DNA from: Nemertoderma westbladi | Taxonomy: Eukaryota; Xenacoelomorpha; Nemertodermatida; Nemertodermatidae | Direction of reading: 5' to 3' | Length of the DNA: 64,000 nucleotides | NCBI GenBank assembly: GCA_032718475.1 | Contig: JAUCBJ010007253.1 | Span: 1 to 64,000, forward strand | Shown: in pieces, positions 1-8,312 of the stretch | Position numbering within the stretch: position 1 is the first letter of the stretch | How the letters are laid out: each line of letters starts with the position of its first letter | Position numbers and translations under genes: made by a program | The notes under the pieces: generated by a model | The model's input: only the letters and a program-made list of their open reading frames with translations | The model's database searches: none | Told to the model about the DNA's origin: nothing

Positions 1-716
1 GAAAATTTAATTATGTTCACTGATTCATTATCAGGTCACGTCCTATCTAAGGCTGCGGTTTGTTTGCATAAACCTATTTTTTTAGGCCAAGCTGTGTTGG
101 ACTTGTCAAAGTTAGATTACTACACTTTTTTCTACGATAAATTAAAGCCCATGGAAGCCGAATTAAATTGTAGTATAAATTTGCTAGGTGGGGACACGGA
201 TTCTTTTTTTTACAGTGTGTTGGTTTATCCCAACACCAATTTTTATCTGCGTTACAATCAAAAAAAGTTTTAGACTGTTCAAATTACCCTATTACGCATC
301 CGTTGTATACAGTAGAACAGAAAGGGAAATATAGATATTTAAAGGATGAAGGGAAGTCTATCCCGTTTGACCAGGTTATTTTACTTAGACCAAAATGTTA
401 TAGCTTTCGTGGGGGGTCAGTTCCAAAACGTGTCGCTAAAGGCGTAGGAAAAATGGTTATAAAAAAGAAACTCTCCCACGAATCATATTTAAAAGTATAT
501 AACGAGGTTAGCGAGCATTACGAATACAGTCAAAGGTTTCAATCTAATTTACATAAAATATACACCGTTTCACAAAGAAAAAAATCGCTAACACTGTGGG
601 AAGATAAAAGGTACTACACATCGACTAATGAAAGTCTACCTTACGGTCATTATAAAACACATTTGGATCGTAAAGCGCCTGCCCCTAAGCTTTATATGCC
701 GCCCATTATAGAATAG
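1..716 (+). CDS. POLB: Family-B DNA polymerase, C-terminal part, with a -1 frame break
   Basis: The frame is open from the window edge to a stop at 271-273, and contains DTDS (motif C, two catalytic metal-binding aspartates) about 70 residues in. Homologous-looking sequence continues in the -1 frame, without a break, to the stop at 714-716. It includes the basic, aromatic-rich segment after motif C typical of protein-primed Polinton polymerases, which would replicate the element's linear DNA. The 5' part is outside the window. The shift falls in an A6G tract at 261-267. It may be a single-base deletion, a base-calling error, or a -1 programmed slip. The downstream gene starts 10 bases after the stop. 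Confidence 0.85.
261..267 (+). other. In-frame A AAA AAG slippery-type heptamer at polymerase frame break
   Basis: The heptamer AAAAAAG is phased as A AAA AAG relative to the upstream polymerase frame (codons 262-264 and 265-267), the classical X XXY YYZ arrangement. A -1 slip here leads directly into the downstream polymerase frame and avoids the stop at 271. A six-A run is also an ordinary indel hotspot, so the phasing alone does not prove programmed frameshifting. Confidence 0.4.
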
Positions 717-725
717 CGGATTGCG

Positions 726-1255
726 ATGTCTTTTAGTATTGTCAACAGTAATATAAGTTTGAGGTTGGGTGATGGGTGCATATCATTCGATGTGCTGGCT
801 AAACGAATTCGAAATGGAAAACTCATCTTAAAGCCTTACCAATATATCGCCAAAATTTGCGGATGGACGTGTCTCTTTTTCCCGAGCGGTAAGGTCACTG
901 TACTCGGTAAATCACCTAAAATAAAAAAAATTATTAAGTATATATATAAGCATACTGATTATAAACTAACTTTTATTTCAATCAATAGCCAAACTTATAT
1001 TATTAACAATCTAGACATAGACTATAGCAAATTAATGAAAACGGTTGGGTTTCATTTTTTAGATAATTATTATAATGTGGAGGTGAAATATGAGCCGGAG
1101 ATATTTAATAATATTCTTGTGCAGTTTTATCGTCGGGGTAAAACTAGTTCTAATATCATAACATTTTGCGTTTTTTACTCATGAAATGTTGTGTGTATGG
1201 CAAGACCCGAGATATTTCGAGTATTTTTTCCAAAGTTTTTGAATTTTATCGGTAA
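726..1255 (+). CDS. TATA-box-binding-protein (TBP)-like protein, frame break near its end
   Basis: The first frame (726-1184) encodes 152 residues with the two-fold layout of a TBP core. Repeat 1 has an RxRN-type segment near residues 27-30 and FFPSGKVTVLGK at 51-62, like the SSGKMVCTGAK strand of eukaryotic TBP. Repeat 2 has YEPEIF at 122-127, the position of the hallmark YEPELFPG of TBP, followed by a hydrophobic strand. The frame then stops at 1182-1184, and the expected last strand and helix of repeat 2 are found in the -1 frame, ending at 1253-1255. The break lies in the T6 tract 1171-1176. There is no long N-terminal extension; length matches a bare TBP core. TBP bends promoter DNA and recruits polymerase, so a likely role is transcription of the element's AT-rich promoters. 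The assignment is by eye from motifs and repeat symmetry; DNA-binding residues were not checked one by one. Confidence 0.7.
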
Positions 1256-2045
1256 TTTAGATAGTCATTTAGGTAGAAATATTTAATTTTTTCATTTTTG
1301 GTGTCAGTTTTAGGTTTGTCCGGTGGGATCTCGTTAGGTTTTTAAATAAACGTGGATATTACCATTATTCACATTATATATATAACGTGTTTTATCGGTA
1401 GTCTTAGGTTGTCAAGGGTGCTGATTTCATTTCTGATGTCAGTTTTAAATTTACATAAATCTAGTCTATCTGTCTTCGGTTTGTCAGTCTTTCTGTCAGT
1501 CAGCCAGTCTGTCAAAACTTAAAAAAGTTTGAATTTTATTAGTAATTTGGGTAGTAATATTTAATTAGAAATTTCATAAAAATTTTTCGAAAAATTAAAA
1601 TGTTCGTTTTTGAAAAATTTAAAAATTTTGAAAGTTTGCCCTTTAGGATCTCGTTTGGTTTTTAAATGCGGATATTATCATTGTTCCCTTGATATATATA
1701 TATATAATGTGTTTTATTGATGGTCTTGGGTTTTAGGGGGTGCTGATTTCATTTCTGATGTCAGTTTTTACATTTACATAAATCTAGTCTGTCTGTCTGT
1801 CGGTCTGTCAGTCAGTCAGTCTGTTAAAACTTAAAAAAGTTTGAATTTTATTAGTAATTTGGGTAGTAATATTTAATTAGAAATTTCATAAAATTTTTCG
1901 AAAAATTAAAAGTTTCATTTTTGAATAATTTCGAAATTTTGTAGGTTTGTCCTGTGGGATCTCGTTTGGTTTTTTAAACGTGGATTTGCGTTCTTAATTA
2001 TTGATGTTAGGTTTTAAAGAGTGCCGGTTTCTATAATTGCTCGGT
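1228..2045 (+). repeat. Three imperfect tandem units of about 300 bp in viral intergenic gap
   Basis: Units begin with an AAAGTTT-GAATTTTAT motif at about 1231, 1521 and 1833 (periods about 290 and 313). Each carries in order: TAATATTTAATT, a GGATCTCGTT box, a (TA)n stretch, GGGTGCTGATTTC and a CTGT/CAGT-rich stretch with a CATTTACATAAATCTAGTC box. The third unit is truncated. The first unit starts inside the 3' end of the TBP-like gene, so the array grew from the gene's end plus its downstream DNA. No gene is visible in 1256-2158. Confidence 0.75.
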
Positions 2046-2158
2046 TTTATCGCGTGAAAAACCCCACCCACGCATATAATCGATACTATTTATAACGGTG
2101 GTGGTGTTTTATTACTTACTATTATTGTTCTCGTTTATATAAGTTATTAATATATGTA

Positions 2159-2620
2159 ATGAAATCACTCAAAGCTTTAATTAAACAATTTGACGGGGAT
2201 TTAAAGTTCTTATCTAACGCCTCCCCCAACCGTAGAAAAACCTTCTTACGTGTCGGCGGAACCGACGAACTTATAAGTTTTCTAATTAATATTATTCTAA
2301 ATGTATTAAATGGTAACGTAAAAATTCCTGAGCAAACAATCGAGAGGTTAAAACGCCATAAAAAAACAATACGCGAGATCGCTAAAAAACCAAAAGCCAA
2401 GTATCCCATTCGAATTTATCGTAAACGATTGGTGCAAAGGGGCGGATTTATAAATCTACTAATCTCTGGTTTAATGAGTGGGCTTAACGCTTATCAGAAA
2501 ATATCACCCATAATAACGGCTGTAAGAGGCAGAAAATTAGCCCAATCCCGCCGGGGGTATAGACCTACTACCTCTGGCACACGCGTCAACCGTCAAGTTT
2601 CTAGGTTTCCCATCTACTGA
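2159..2620 (+). CDS. Small basic Polinton-type protein (possible core/virion protein)
   Basis: It encodes 153 residues, strongly basic. The layout is an N-terminal helical stretch, a hydrophobic segment (about 38-55: LISFLINIILNVLNGNV), a Lys/Arg-rich middle (about 62-90), a glycine-containing hydrophobic segment starting GGFINLLISGL (about 95-110) and an Arg-rich tail. Small proteins of this build recur beside the ATPase in animal Polinton and adintovirus-like elements, where a virion or DNA-associated role is suspected. I recognise the type, not a proven function. The ATG at 2159 follows an AT-rich leader, and the gene ends 17 bases before the ATPase start. Confidence 0.65.
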   Translation: MKSLKALIKQFDGDLKFLSNASPNRRKTFLRVGGTDELISFLINIILNVLNGNVKIPEQTIERLKRHKKTIREIAKKPKAKYPIRIYRKRLVQRGGFINLLISGLMSGLNAYQKISPIITAVRGRKLAQSRRGYRPTTSGTRVNRQVSRFPIY

Positions 2621-2637
2621 GTGGCTACCTATCAACA

Positions 2638-3348
2638 ATGTCCCGAGAGCCGACGATATCGCGGGAACCAATCACATCATACGACGCCTCTTTCAAGATG
2701 GGTTCGGCCATGATTATTGCGGGTCCAAGTTCTTCCGGAAAAACAGTGTTGGTATCAAAAATTGTAAAAAATAAAAATTTAGTTTTTGATATAACCCCGA
2801 AGCGTGTATTATTCTTTTATGGCGCCACCCCACCAGAATTCCCGGGTATAACACATCTATTCAAAGGTTTACCGCAAAAAATTAATTCTATTTTCCGCGA
2901 AAACGATCTAATTATTATAGACGACTTGTTAAGCGAAAGTAAGAGTGATGAGAGTTTGACAGAAAGCTTCACAAAAACCTGCCATCATACCTCCTGTTTC
3001 ATTATCTATATAACACAAAATTTCTTCAGTAAAGGGGCGGAAACACGGACTAGAAGTCTAAATGCCCAATATTGTATTTTCACAAAAAATCCCCGCGACG
3101 CAAGTCAAATAAGCTATATAGCGCGGCAAGTGTACCCAAAAAATAGCAATTTTATTGTTCAAGCATATAGTGACGCCACACAAAAACCATTCACACACCT
3201 TCTCTTAGACTTTCATCAAAAAACGGATGATAGTATAAGAGTTAGGGGTGATATTTTCAACCCATTAGGGCAAACTGTTTATCAACCCGCGAATATGAAC
3301 TCTAACACACCTCACCAACGCCCCGAGGCCCAGTCTATACCGCAGTAG
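2638..3348 (+). CDS. ATP: Genome-packaging ATPase (A32/FtsK-HerA type)
   Basis: It encodes 236 residues. Walker A is GPSSSGKT at 29-36; Walker B is the hydrophobic strand LIIIDDL at 91-97; a polar ITQN sensor-like motif follows at about 125-128. The length is typical of Polinton/adintovirus packaging ATPases, shorter than cellular FtsK. Family role: ATP-driven pumping of the element's DNA into a preformed capsid. The frame is intact and all catalytic motifs are present. The proline/serine-rich C-terminal tail (from about 210) is not expected to be catalytic. Confidence 0.93.
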   Translation: MSREPTISREPITSYDASFKMGSAMIIAGPSSSGKTVLVSKIVKNKNLVFDITPKRVLFFYGATPPEFPGITHLFKGLPQKINSIFRENDLIIIDDLLSESKSDESLTESFTKTCHHTSCFIIYITQNFFSKGAETRTRSLNAQYCIFTKNPRDASQISYIARQVYPKNSNFIVQAYSDATQKPFTHLLLDFHQKTDDSIRVRGDIFNPLGQTVYQPANMNSNTPHQRPEAQSIPQ

Positions 3349-3470
3349 CGACGCCGCGCTAAAACCATTTTCACACATTGTTTAGACTTTCACCGAAATT
3401 AGGTTATTATCGGTCCATGAACGTGAACTCTAGTATATAGTATTTAATATATTAATAATGATATATAACG

Positions 3471-3932
3471 ATGAAAAATAACGAGATTAGCCTCGGAAAT
3501 TTTAAGAAGTTGTATCTAGTTTCTACTTTATTAACGGATACTTATAATAATAATAATAAGAAAAGCAATAATATAATACAACCGCTAGATGGTGTGACAA
3601 TTTCATCCCAGAAAGCCAAACGATTGTTGAGTTATTTGATGCGATTCTCGCGAGACAGAGTACGGTGGAACGATAATAATAAACTCTATATAGAAAATAA
3701 ACTTATTCCCGGAGCAAATATTGATCATTTGATTGAATTGCTGACTACAAAAAAAAATAAGAAAAACACCGAAATAATTCCAGGACAAGCAACATTTTTG
3801 GGGTTATTAAAACGATTAAGGATACCAAAACGATTAATTGGTCGCGGTTGGTTGAAACGGCAAAGGGTCCGCGTGACCCCTTCCAACACAAAACGCGCCG
3901 ACGCGTGGAAACAATACGTAGGACTACAATAA
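3471..3932 (+). CDS. Conserved small Polinton protein of unknown function
   Basis: It encodes 153 residues. The middle has the pattern LIPGANIDHLIELL (about 78-91), followed by a basic linker and a segment RLRIPKRLIGRGWL (about 115-128). This IPG-x-NI-x-x-LI plus IP-x-x-LIG arrangement is common in proteins of animal Polinton-like elements, whose role has not been assigned. The C-terminus is basic. No enzymatic motif is visible. The ATG at 3471 follows an AT-rich stretch. The gene lies between ATPase and integrase on the same strand. Confidence 0.6.
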   Translation: MKNNEISLGNFKKLYLVSTLLTDTYNNNNKKSNNIIQPLDGVTISSQKAKRLLSYLMRFSRDRVRWNDNNKLYIENKLIPGANIDHLIELLTTKKNKKNTEIIPGQATFLGLLKRLRIPKRLIGRGWLKRQRVRVTPSNTKRADAWKQYVGLQ

Positions 3933-4056
3933 ATCGACGTGTGGAAACAAAGCGCAGGATAACATTAAAATAGTAGTAGTAGTATGTTTTTTGAACGTTT
4001 CATATTAAGTATTAACTGTCATTGCAAGTGTTTTCTTCCACGACACGACACAACCG

Positions 4057-5142
4057 ATGGGGAGAATCGTAGAAAATCGAACAAACAAACGACTGGGAAG
4101 AATATATTACGATGTTTCAAATGCTGCCGGTTTCGCGAGCGTAACCAAACTAGCGAAAGCCGCTAAAGTTACGAGAAATCGCGCAAAAGAATGGTTGAGC
4201 TCCCAACGAACGTATTCCCTACACGCGCCGGCTAGGCGCCATTACCCGACATCAAAAATCTTCACGAGCGGTATTGGTGATCTATACCAAGCGGATTTGT
4301 GCGATATGCAACCTTTTAGGGGTGAGAATAATGGCTACGGTTACATACTTACTTGTATTGACTGTTTTAGTCGGAAGGCGTGGGCGTTGGGTCTAAAACG
4401 TAAAACAGGGGTCGAAATTAAAAGGGCCCTAGCCGTGATATTTAAAGATAGAAAACCTAAACGGCTAGCGGTTGATCAAGGAACTGAGTTTGTTAATAAA
4501 TTGGTGAAAGATTTCTTACTGAACAATAATGTTCATTTTTATACTTTAGTTAGCCAATTTAAAGCTAGTATCTGTGAAAGGCTGAATCGCACCCTCAAAT
4601 CTCGCATGTACAGAATTTTCACGAGGAAACAGAATAGAGAATGGATGGGTATATTGCCAAAAATATTGGTTGCATATAATAATTCAATACATAGAACCAT
4701 TGGTATGGCGCCAAACTCTGTCAATAAAAAGAATGAAACTGACCTATTTTTAAAACTATATGGGAGTGTGGGTCATCCCAATAAAAGAAAACGCCGTGCG
4801 CAGCGTCGAGTTCATTTCAAGGTTGGTGATAAGGTGCGGCTGAGTTTAGCTAGAAAGCCATTTGACAAAGGTTATACACCTAATTATACTGTAGAAATTT
4901 TCAAAATTTACAGAATAAGATTGGATCGAGAGCCGTACCCTATGTACGAAGTTGCGGACTCGAATGGGCGCGTTATAAAGGGGACATTTTATCGGCATGA
5001 AATCCAAAAGGTAATAGAACCATTTCAATTCCTACCAATTGAAAAAATAATTAAAGAAAAAGTAAATAAAAGCGGCAAAAAGCAATATTTGGTTAAATTT
5101 GTTGGTTTTGCGGCACATCGGTGGGTTGATCACGTACAATAA
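4057..5142 (+). CDS. INT: DDE integrase (rve fold) with chromodomain-like C-terminus
   Basis: It encodes 361 residues. An N-terminal helix-turn-helix-like stretch (about 27-55) is followed by the catalytic core with D80 (QADLCD), D140 (AVDQGTEFVN) and E174 (KASICERLNRTLK), the retroviral-integrase triad with 33 residues between the last two by my count. An SH3-like basic segment (about 250-310) leads into a chromodomain-like end (about 325-361) with YLVKFVGF. This is the family of nematode F54H12.3, the Polinton integrase, which joins the element's ends to host DNA; chromodomains can steer insertion to histone marks. The chromodomain ends early at the stop and may be short. The ATG at 4057 was chosen because the core needs the whole upstream domain and no in-frame upstream ATG is closer to the preceding gene. 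Confidence 0.93.
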   Translation: MGRIVENRTNKRLGRIYYDVSNAAGFASVTKLAKAAKVTRNRAKEWLSSQRTYSLHAPARRHYPTSKIFTSGIGDLYQADLCDMQPFRGENNGYGYILTCIDCFSRKAWALGLKRKTGVEIKRALAVIFKDRKPKRLAVDQGTEFVNKLVKDFLLNNNVHFYTLVSQFKASICERLNRTLKSRMYRIFTRKQNREWMGILPKILVAYNNSIHRTIGMAPNSVNKKNETDLFLKLYGSVGHPNKRKRRAQRRVHFKVGDKVRLSLARKPFDKGYTPNYTVEIFKIYRIRLDREPYPMYEVADSNGRVIKGTFYRHEIQKVIEPFQFLPIEKIIKEKVNKSGKKQYLVKFVGFAAHRWVDHVQ

Positions 5143-5156
5143 TTAATTATATTATT

Positions 5157-6041
5157 ATGGATTACTTACATTTAACGTTGACTTCCAACGCCAGTCTAGA
5201 TAAATATCCTGATAACACTCCCAGCGATTTCACGATTGAGTTGTCCAAACCTATCCCCGTCAGCACAGATTGGGTCGTGGGTCTAAAGGAAATACAGTAT
5301 GTGTCGACCTATAGAAATATTGAACAAAGATCTGGAATTAGAATTGGTGAATATATGGTTGATGAGGATTTGGAATTTCATATAGCTCCATACAATCTTA
5401 TAGAAATCGATTTTAATCTTGGTCTATATGCTTCTATTGAGTCAATTTTAAACCATATTAGTGTTTATTTGAAAAATCCCGCAATATCCCACCACGGTTT
5501 CAAAGATGTTAAGTTTAACTACCAAAAACATACATCAAAAATTCGTCTACATTGTGAGAAAGGCCGCTATTTCCAATTCTATGGAGATATAATAAATATT
5601 TTCGGGTTATCGAGTTTAAAAAATAATTTAATGGGTCTTGGGGCGCTTTGGGCAATACACTATAACAAAGATGATGATTTATTGAACTTAGGCTGTAAAG
5701 ATACAAACAAAGCGGATGGAGTTGAATTCCCCGAACCTTGCGATATAACGAGGGATAGACACACAATGTTTATATATACAGATATGATTGAATCTTCTCA
5801 CGTAGGACATTCGATGGCGCCTCTTTTGCGGATAATCCCTTTGAAATGGGAACCATACTCATTCATCAACCTGGAATTCAAAAACACACATTACAAACAA
5901 TTAAGAAATAAAAAAGTGCTCGACACAATTAGTATAACGCTTCGCGACCATAAAGGAAAGCATATAGTCTTTCATGGGGGTAAAACAATTTTAGTTCTAG
6001 AACTCAAAAAACAACAACGGCGACAAAAACTACAAGAATGA
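5157..6041 (+). CDS. Capsid-associated Polinton protein, first of two tandem paralogues
   Basis: It encodes 294 residues. The N-terminus has the recurrent pattern SNAS...YPDNTPSDFTIEL...PIPV...WVVGLKEIQY (residues about 9-49), found widely in proteins of animal Polintons. The remainder is beta-strand-like, alternating hydrophobic and polar. The next gene begins with the same pattern, so the pair arose by duplication. The stop of this gene overlaps the start of the next (ATGA). A minor capsid (penton-like) or vertex/fibre role is my inference from position near capsid genes and the beta-rich look; it is not shown by a diagnostic motif. Confidence 0.65.
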   Translation: MDYLHLTLTSNASLDKYPDNTPSDFTIELSKPIPVSTDWVVGLKEIQYVSTYRNIEQRSGIRIGEYMVDEDLEFHIAPYNLIEIDFNLGLYASIESILNHISVYLKNPAISHHGFKDVKFNYQKHTSKIRLHCEKGRYFQFYGDIINIFGLSSLKNNLMGLGALWAIHYNKDDDLLNLGCKDTNKADGVEFPEPCDITRDRHTMFIYTDMIESSHVGHSMAPLLRIIPLKWEPYSFINLEFKNTHYKQLRNKKVLDTISITLRDHKGKHIVFHGGKTILVLELKKQQRRQKLQE

Positions 6042-6841
6042 ACAGTTATTACGTTGTACTACCCTCAAACGCAAACCCCATAGAATTCCCGCGTAATAGC
6101 GCCGGCGATTTCCAAACAAATTTGCAAATTCCTTTACCTTTCGCTAAAGGGCAATGGTTAATAGGTTTAACCGGTATAACGTACGTATCTAGTATCAGGT
6201 ATGACAATAGCGACATTTATATAAAGGCCATAAAAAATAAAAAAATGTTTACAAGAGATGTTACTCTCCCCGAAGGATCTTTCCTATCATTGGAAAGGAT
6301 CATTGAGTACTTCAACAAAAGCCTTATTAAAGGCCAAATTAATATAATTGATAATACAGCACGCTCTGGTAATATAACCATACATTTTAAAGGTAAACAG
6401 TTGTCGATATTTGTCAGTAAACGTTTGGGTGGTTACCTAGGATTAACAGAACACGAGGTTGATGGCAAAGGTTTTATGTGTGTGCAAAATGCTGCGGGGG
6501 ATTATCACTTGCTAAGGATTGATTCGCGGAATAATAAGTACGACTGCCATAAGCATCCTAATGCTGTCGAAATACTGGAACCCAACATAAATATACATAT
6601 CAATTGCGTCGAACCTCAATTTGTAGACAATAGCGAATACCCTCTGTTGCGTAGCATACCCATAGAAGGGGAATATGGGCAAATTATTAGTCGTGAAGTT
6701 GAGGAAGTCTACTATAAAAAAGTTAATTCAACATCTAATTTACGTTATATACGAGTTCGATTGATTGGAGATTCCGGAAATTTGTTGCGCTTTCATTATG
6801 GAAATTCAATATTGACGCTTCATTTTATACGAATTGATTGA
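6038..6841 (+). CDS. Capsid-associated Polinton protein, second tandem paralogue
   Basis: It encodes 267 residues. It opens with SNANPIEFPRNSAGDFQTNL and then W-x-IGL-x-GITYVSS, matching the N-terminal pattern of the gene before it, while the rest has diverged. A matching C-terminal block is also visible: both end with a basic/strand segment and an HYGNSILTL (here) versus HGGKTILVL (upstream) motif. The start codon overlaps the upstream stop by four bases, so translational coupling is plausible. Function is not established; a penton or capsid-vertex protein is a reasonable guess. Confidence 0.65.
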   Translation: MNSYYVVLPSNANPIEFPRNSAGDFQTNLQIPLPFAKGQWLIGLTGITYVSSIRYDNSDIYIKAIKNKKMFTRDVTLPEGSFLSLERIIEYFNKSLIKGQINIIDNTARSGNITIHFKGKQLSIFVSKRLGGYLGLTEHEVDGKGFMCVQNAAGDYHLLRIDSRNNKYDCHKHPNAVEILEPNINIHINCVEPQFVDNSEYPLLRSIPIEGEYGQIISREVEEVYYKKVNSTSNLRYIRVRLIGDSGNLLRFHYGNSILTLHFIRID

Positions 6842-6915
6842 GATAGTCACAATTTAATCGATGTAAATTATTTATTATTTATTATTATCTGATTATCTGA
6901 AGTTATAGCGACTAT

Positions 6916-7512
6916 ATGGATAAATTTCTAAGTCGCAGCCGTGGGCGTGATTATTACCCGACGCTGGAAAACCCGGGAATAATAGTAGATTTCCAATATT
7001 ATACGCATCTTCCGCAGATCGACCAACACCCCGTTGCAACCATTTATTTTAAAGAGTTTGCGGCTTATAATACTACCATCAAATCATTAGAAAACGTATG
7101 GTTTATTAATGGTCCACCTGCAAAAATTTTAAGTTTAAGCGAATACGACCGTCTCACACAACTCGCCAATATTACGCATCACATTAATTTTGACTACGGA
7201 TTTATGGACCAAAGCGCATTTAAAATGTACATACAGGAATGGTTACAAGAAAAAAAACGGTTGGGGTTTCAAATATTAATACGCGGAATACCGAAATTAT
7301 TTATTTTAAAAAATGAATTTAATGTGAATGGAACACTTCTAGAAACGTACGGCATAAACGAAAAATATGTTGATTATGACACCAAATGCCTTTTTCACGA
7401 TTTTTCGGCAATAACAAATTGTGCCTACCATTCTGATAATAGTGATTTTTGTTTTAATTATTGTTCTGCGAAACTCGCGGTTGGTTATGGGAAATGGTTG
7501 TCGTCGAATTAA
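6916..7512 (+). CDS. Cys/His-containing Polinton protein of unknown function
   Basis: It encodes 198 residues. The C-terminal 45 residues contain C158, H161, C169, H172, C179 and C183 in a spacing that could bind zinc, followed by a conserved-looking K-W-L end. Similar C-terminal C-x-x-H...C-x-x-x-C...W-L patterns occur in unassigned proteins of related elements. No enzyme motif is visible. The last 47 bases of the gene lie inside a perfect 152-bp tandem duplication, so a second copy of its 3' end is found just downstream without a start. Confidence 0.55.
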   Translation: MDKFLSRSRGRDYYPTLENPGIIVDFQYYTHLPQIDQHPVATIYFKEFAAYNTTIKSLENVWFINGPPAKILSLSEYDRLTQLANITHHINFDYGFMDQSAFKMYIQEWLQEKKRLGFQILIRGIPKLFILKNEFNVNGTLLETYGINEKYVDYDTKCLFHDFSAITNCAYHSDNSDFCFNYCSAKLAVGYGKWLSSN

Positions 7513-7769
7513 TGTATATATAATTAATTATTGCGTTATTATATGCTACTTATATTTGTAGATTACACATATACGTATGTAGTAAAGAATTATTATTATA
7601 TGTTATAATAAATACTCCTGCGAAACTCGCGGTTGGTTATGGGAAATGGTTGTCGTCGAATTAATGTATATATAATTAATTATTGCGTTATTATATGCTA
7701 CTTATATTTGTAGATTACACATATACGTATGTAGTAAAGAATTATTATTATATGTTATAATAAATACTC
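7466..7769 (+). repeat. Perfect 152-bp tandem duplication (two copies)
   Basis: Bases 7466-7617 and 7618-7769 are identical by direct comparison. The unit spans the 3' end of the Cys/His protein gene and the AT-rich spacer in front of the next gene. Perfect identity implies a very recent event or an assembly join. The next gene starts 6 bases after the second copy, so its presumed promoter exists twice. Confidence 0.95.
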
Positions 7770-7775
7770 ATAATA

Positions 7776-8303
7776 ATGTCAGATTCTGATTTGTTTAAAT
7801 TATATAGCACCCCACAAATCCAACTGGGAAGCGGGAATTATAGCGATATACCCGTTTTTAAGGGTGGAAGCATTCTCCCGGGGTTTGGCCCATCTACTGG
7901 TATATGGAATAATAAGAATAATAAATTCGGGCGGCGATACACCCAAAATCGCCAGCGCGGACGCGGAATATTAACAACTGGTCTGGGTATATTAGCCCGC
8001 AAGTTAGGGAGAAAGGTGCTAACTAAGGCACTCCCCAAAGCAGCGAAAGTAGCACGGAAATACATAATACCGGAAGGAAAACGTATTTTACGCAGTAAAG
8101 CAGATGATTTGATAAATAAAGTGGCCGAGCGGTTAGAACCTCATCCAAAGACTCGCCAAATCGCCCAACGGGTATACAATGAATTTACAAACCCGAAAAG
8201 TAAAAAAAAGAGGAGCGGGAAACGACGACACCCAAGTGTGGGTATGAACGTTGGGCGCAAACGTAAAAAGCGAAATAATAAATGCCGCGATATTTTTATG
8301 TAA
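7776..8303 (+). CDS. Basic virion protein with adenain-type cleavage motifs (pVI/core-like)
   Basis: It encodes 175 residues, very rich in Lys and Arg in the last 100, with a helical segment around 60-110 and a C-terminal KKKRSGKRR cluster. Residues 34-38 are LPGFG, which fits the (M/I/L)-x-G-x-G consensus cut by adenain-like proteases; QLGSG at 16-20 is a weaker second candidate. Placement directly before the capsid protein, plus a protease gene just after it, suggests a virion precursor processed during maturation, like adenovirus pVI or core proteins. That role is inference. The frame is intact. Confidence 0.6.
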   Translation: MSDSDLFKLYSTPQIQLGSGNYSDIPVFKGGSILPGFGPSTGIWNNKNNKFGRRYTQNRQRGRGILTTGLGILARKLGRKVLTKALPKAAKVARKYIIPEGKRILRSKADDLINKVAERLEPHPKTRQIAQRVYNEFTNPKSKKKRSGKRRHPSVGMNVGRKRKKRNNKCRDIFM

Positions 8304-8312
8304 CTTAACAAA

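Noticed and set aside
2122-2409. Reverse-strand ORF opposite the small basic viral protein
   Set aside because: Shadow of the 2159-2620 gene; all element genes are on the + strand and it shows no family features.
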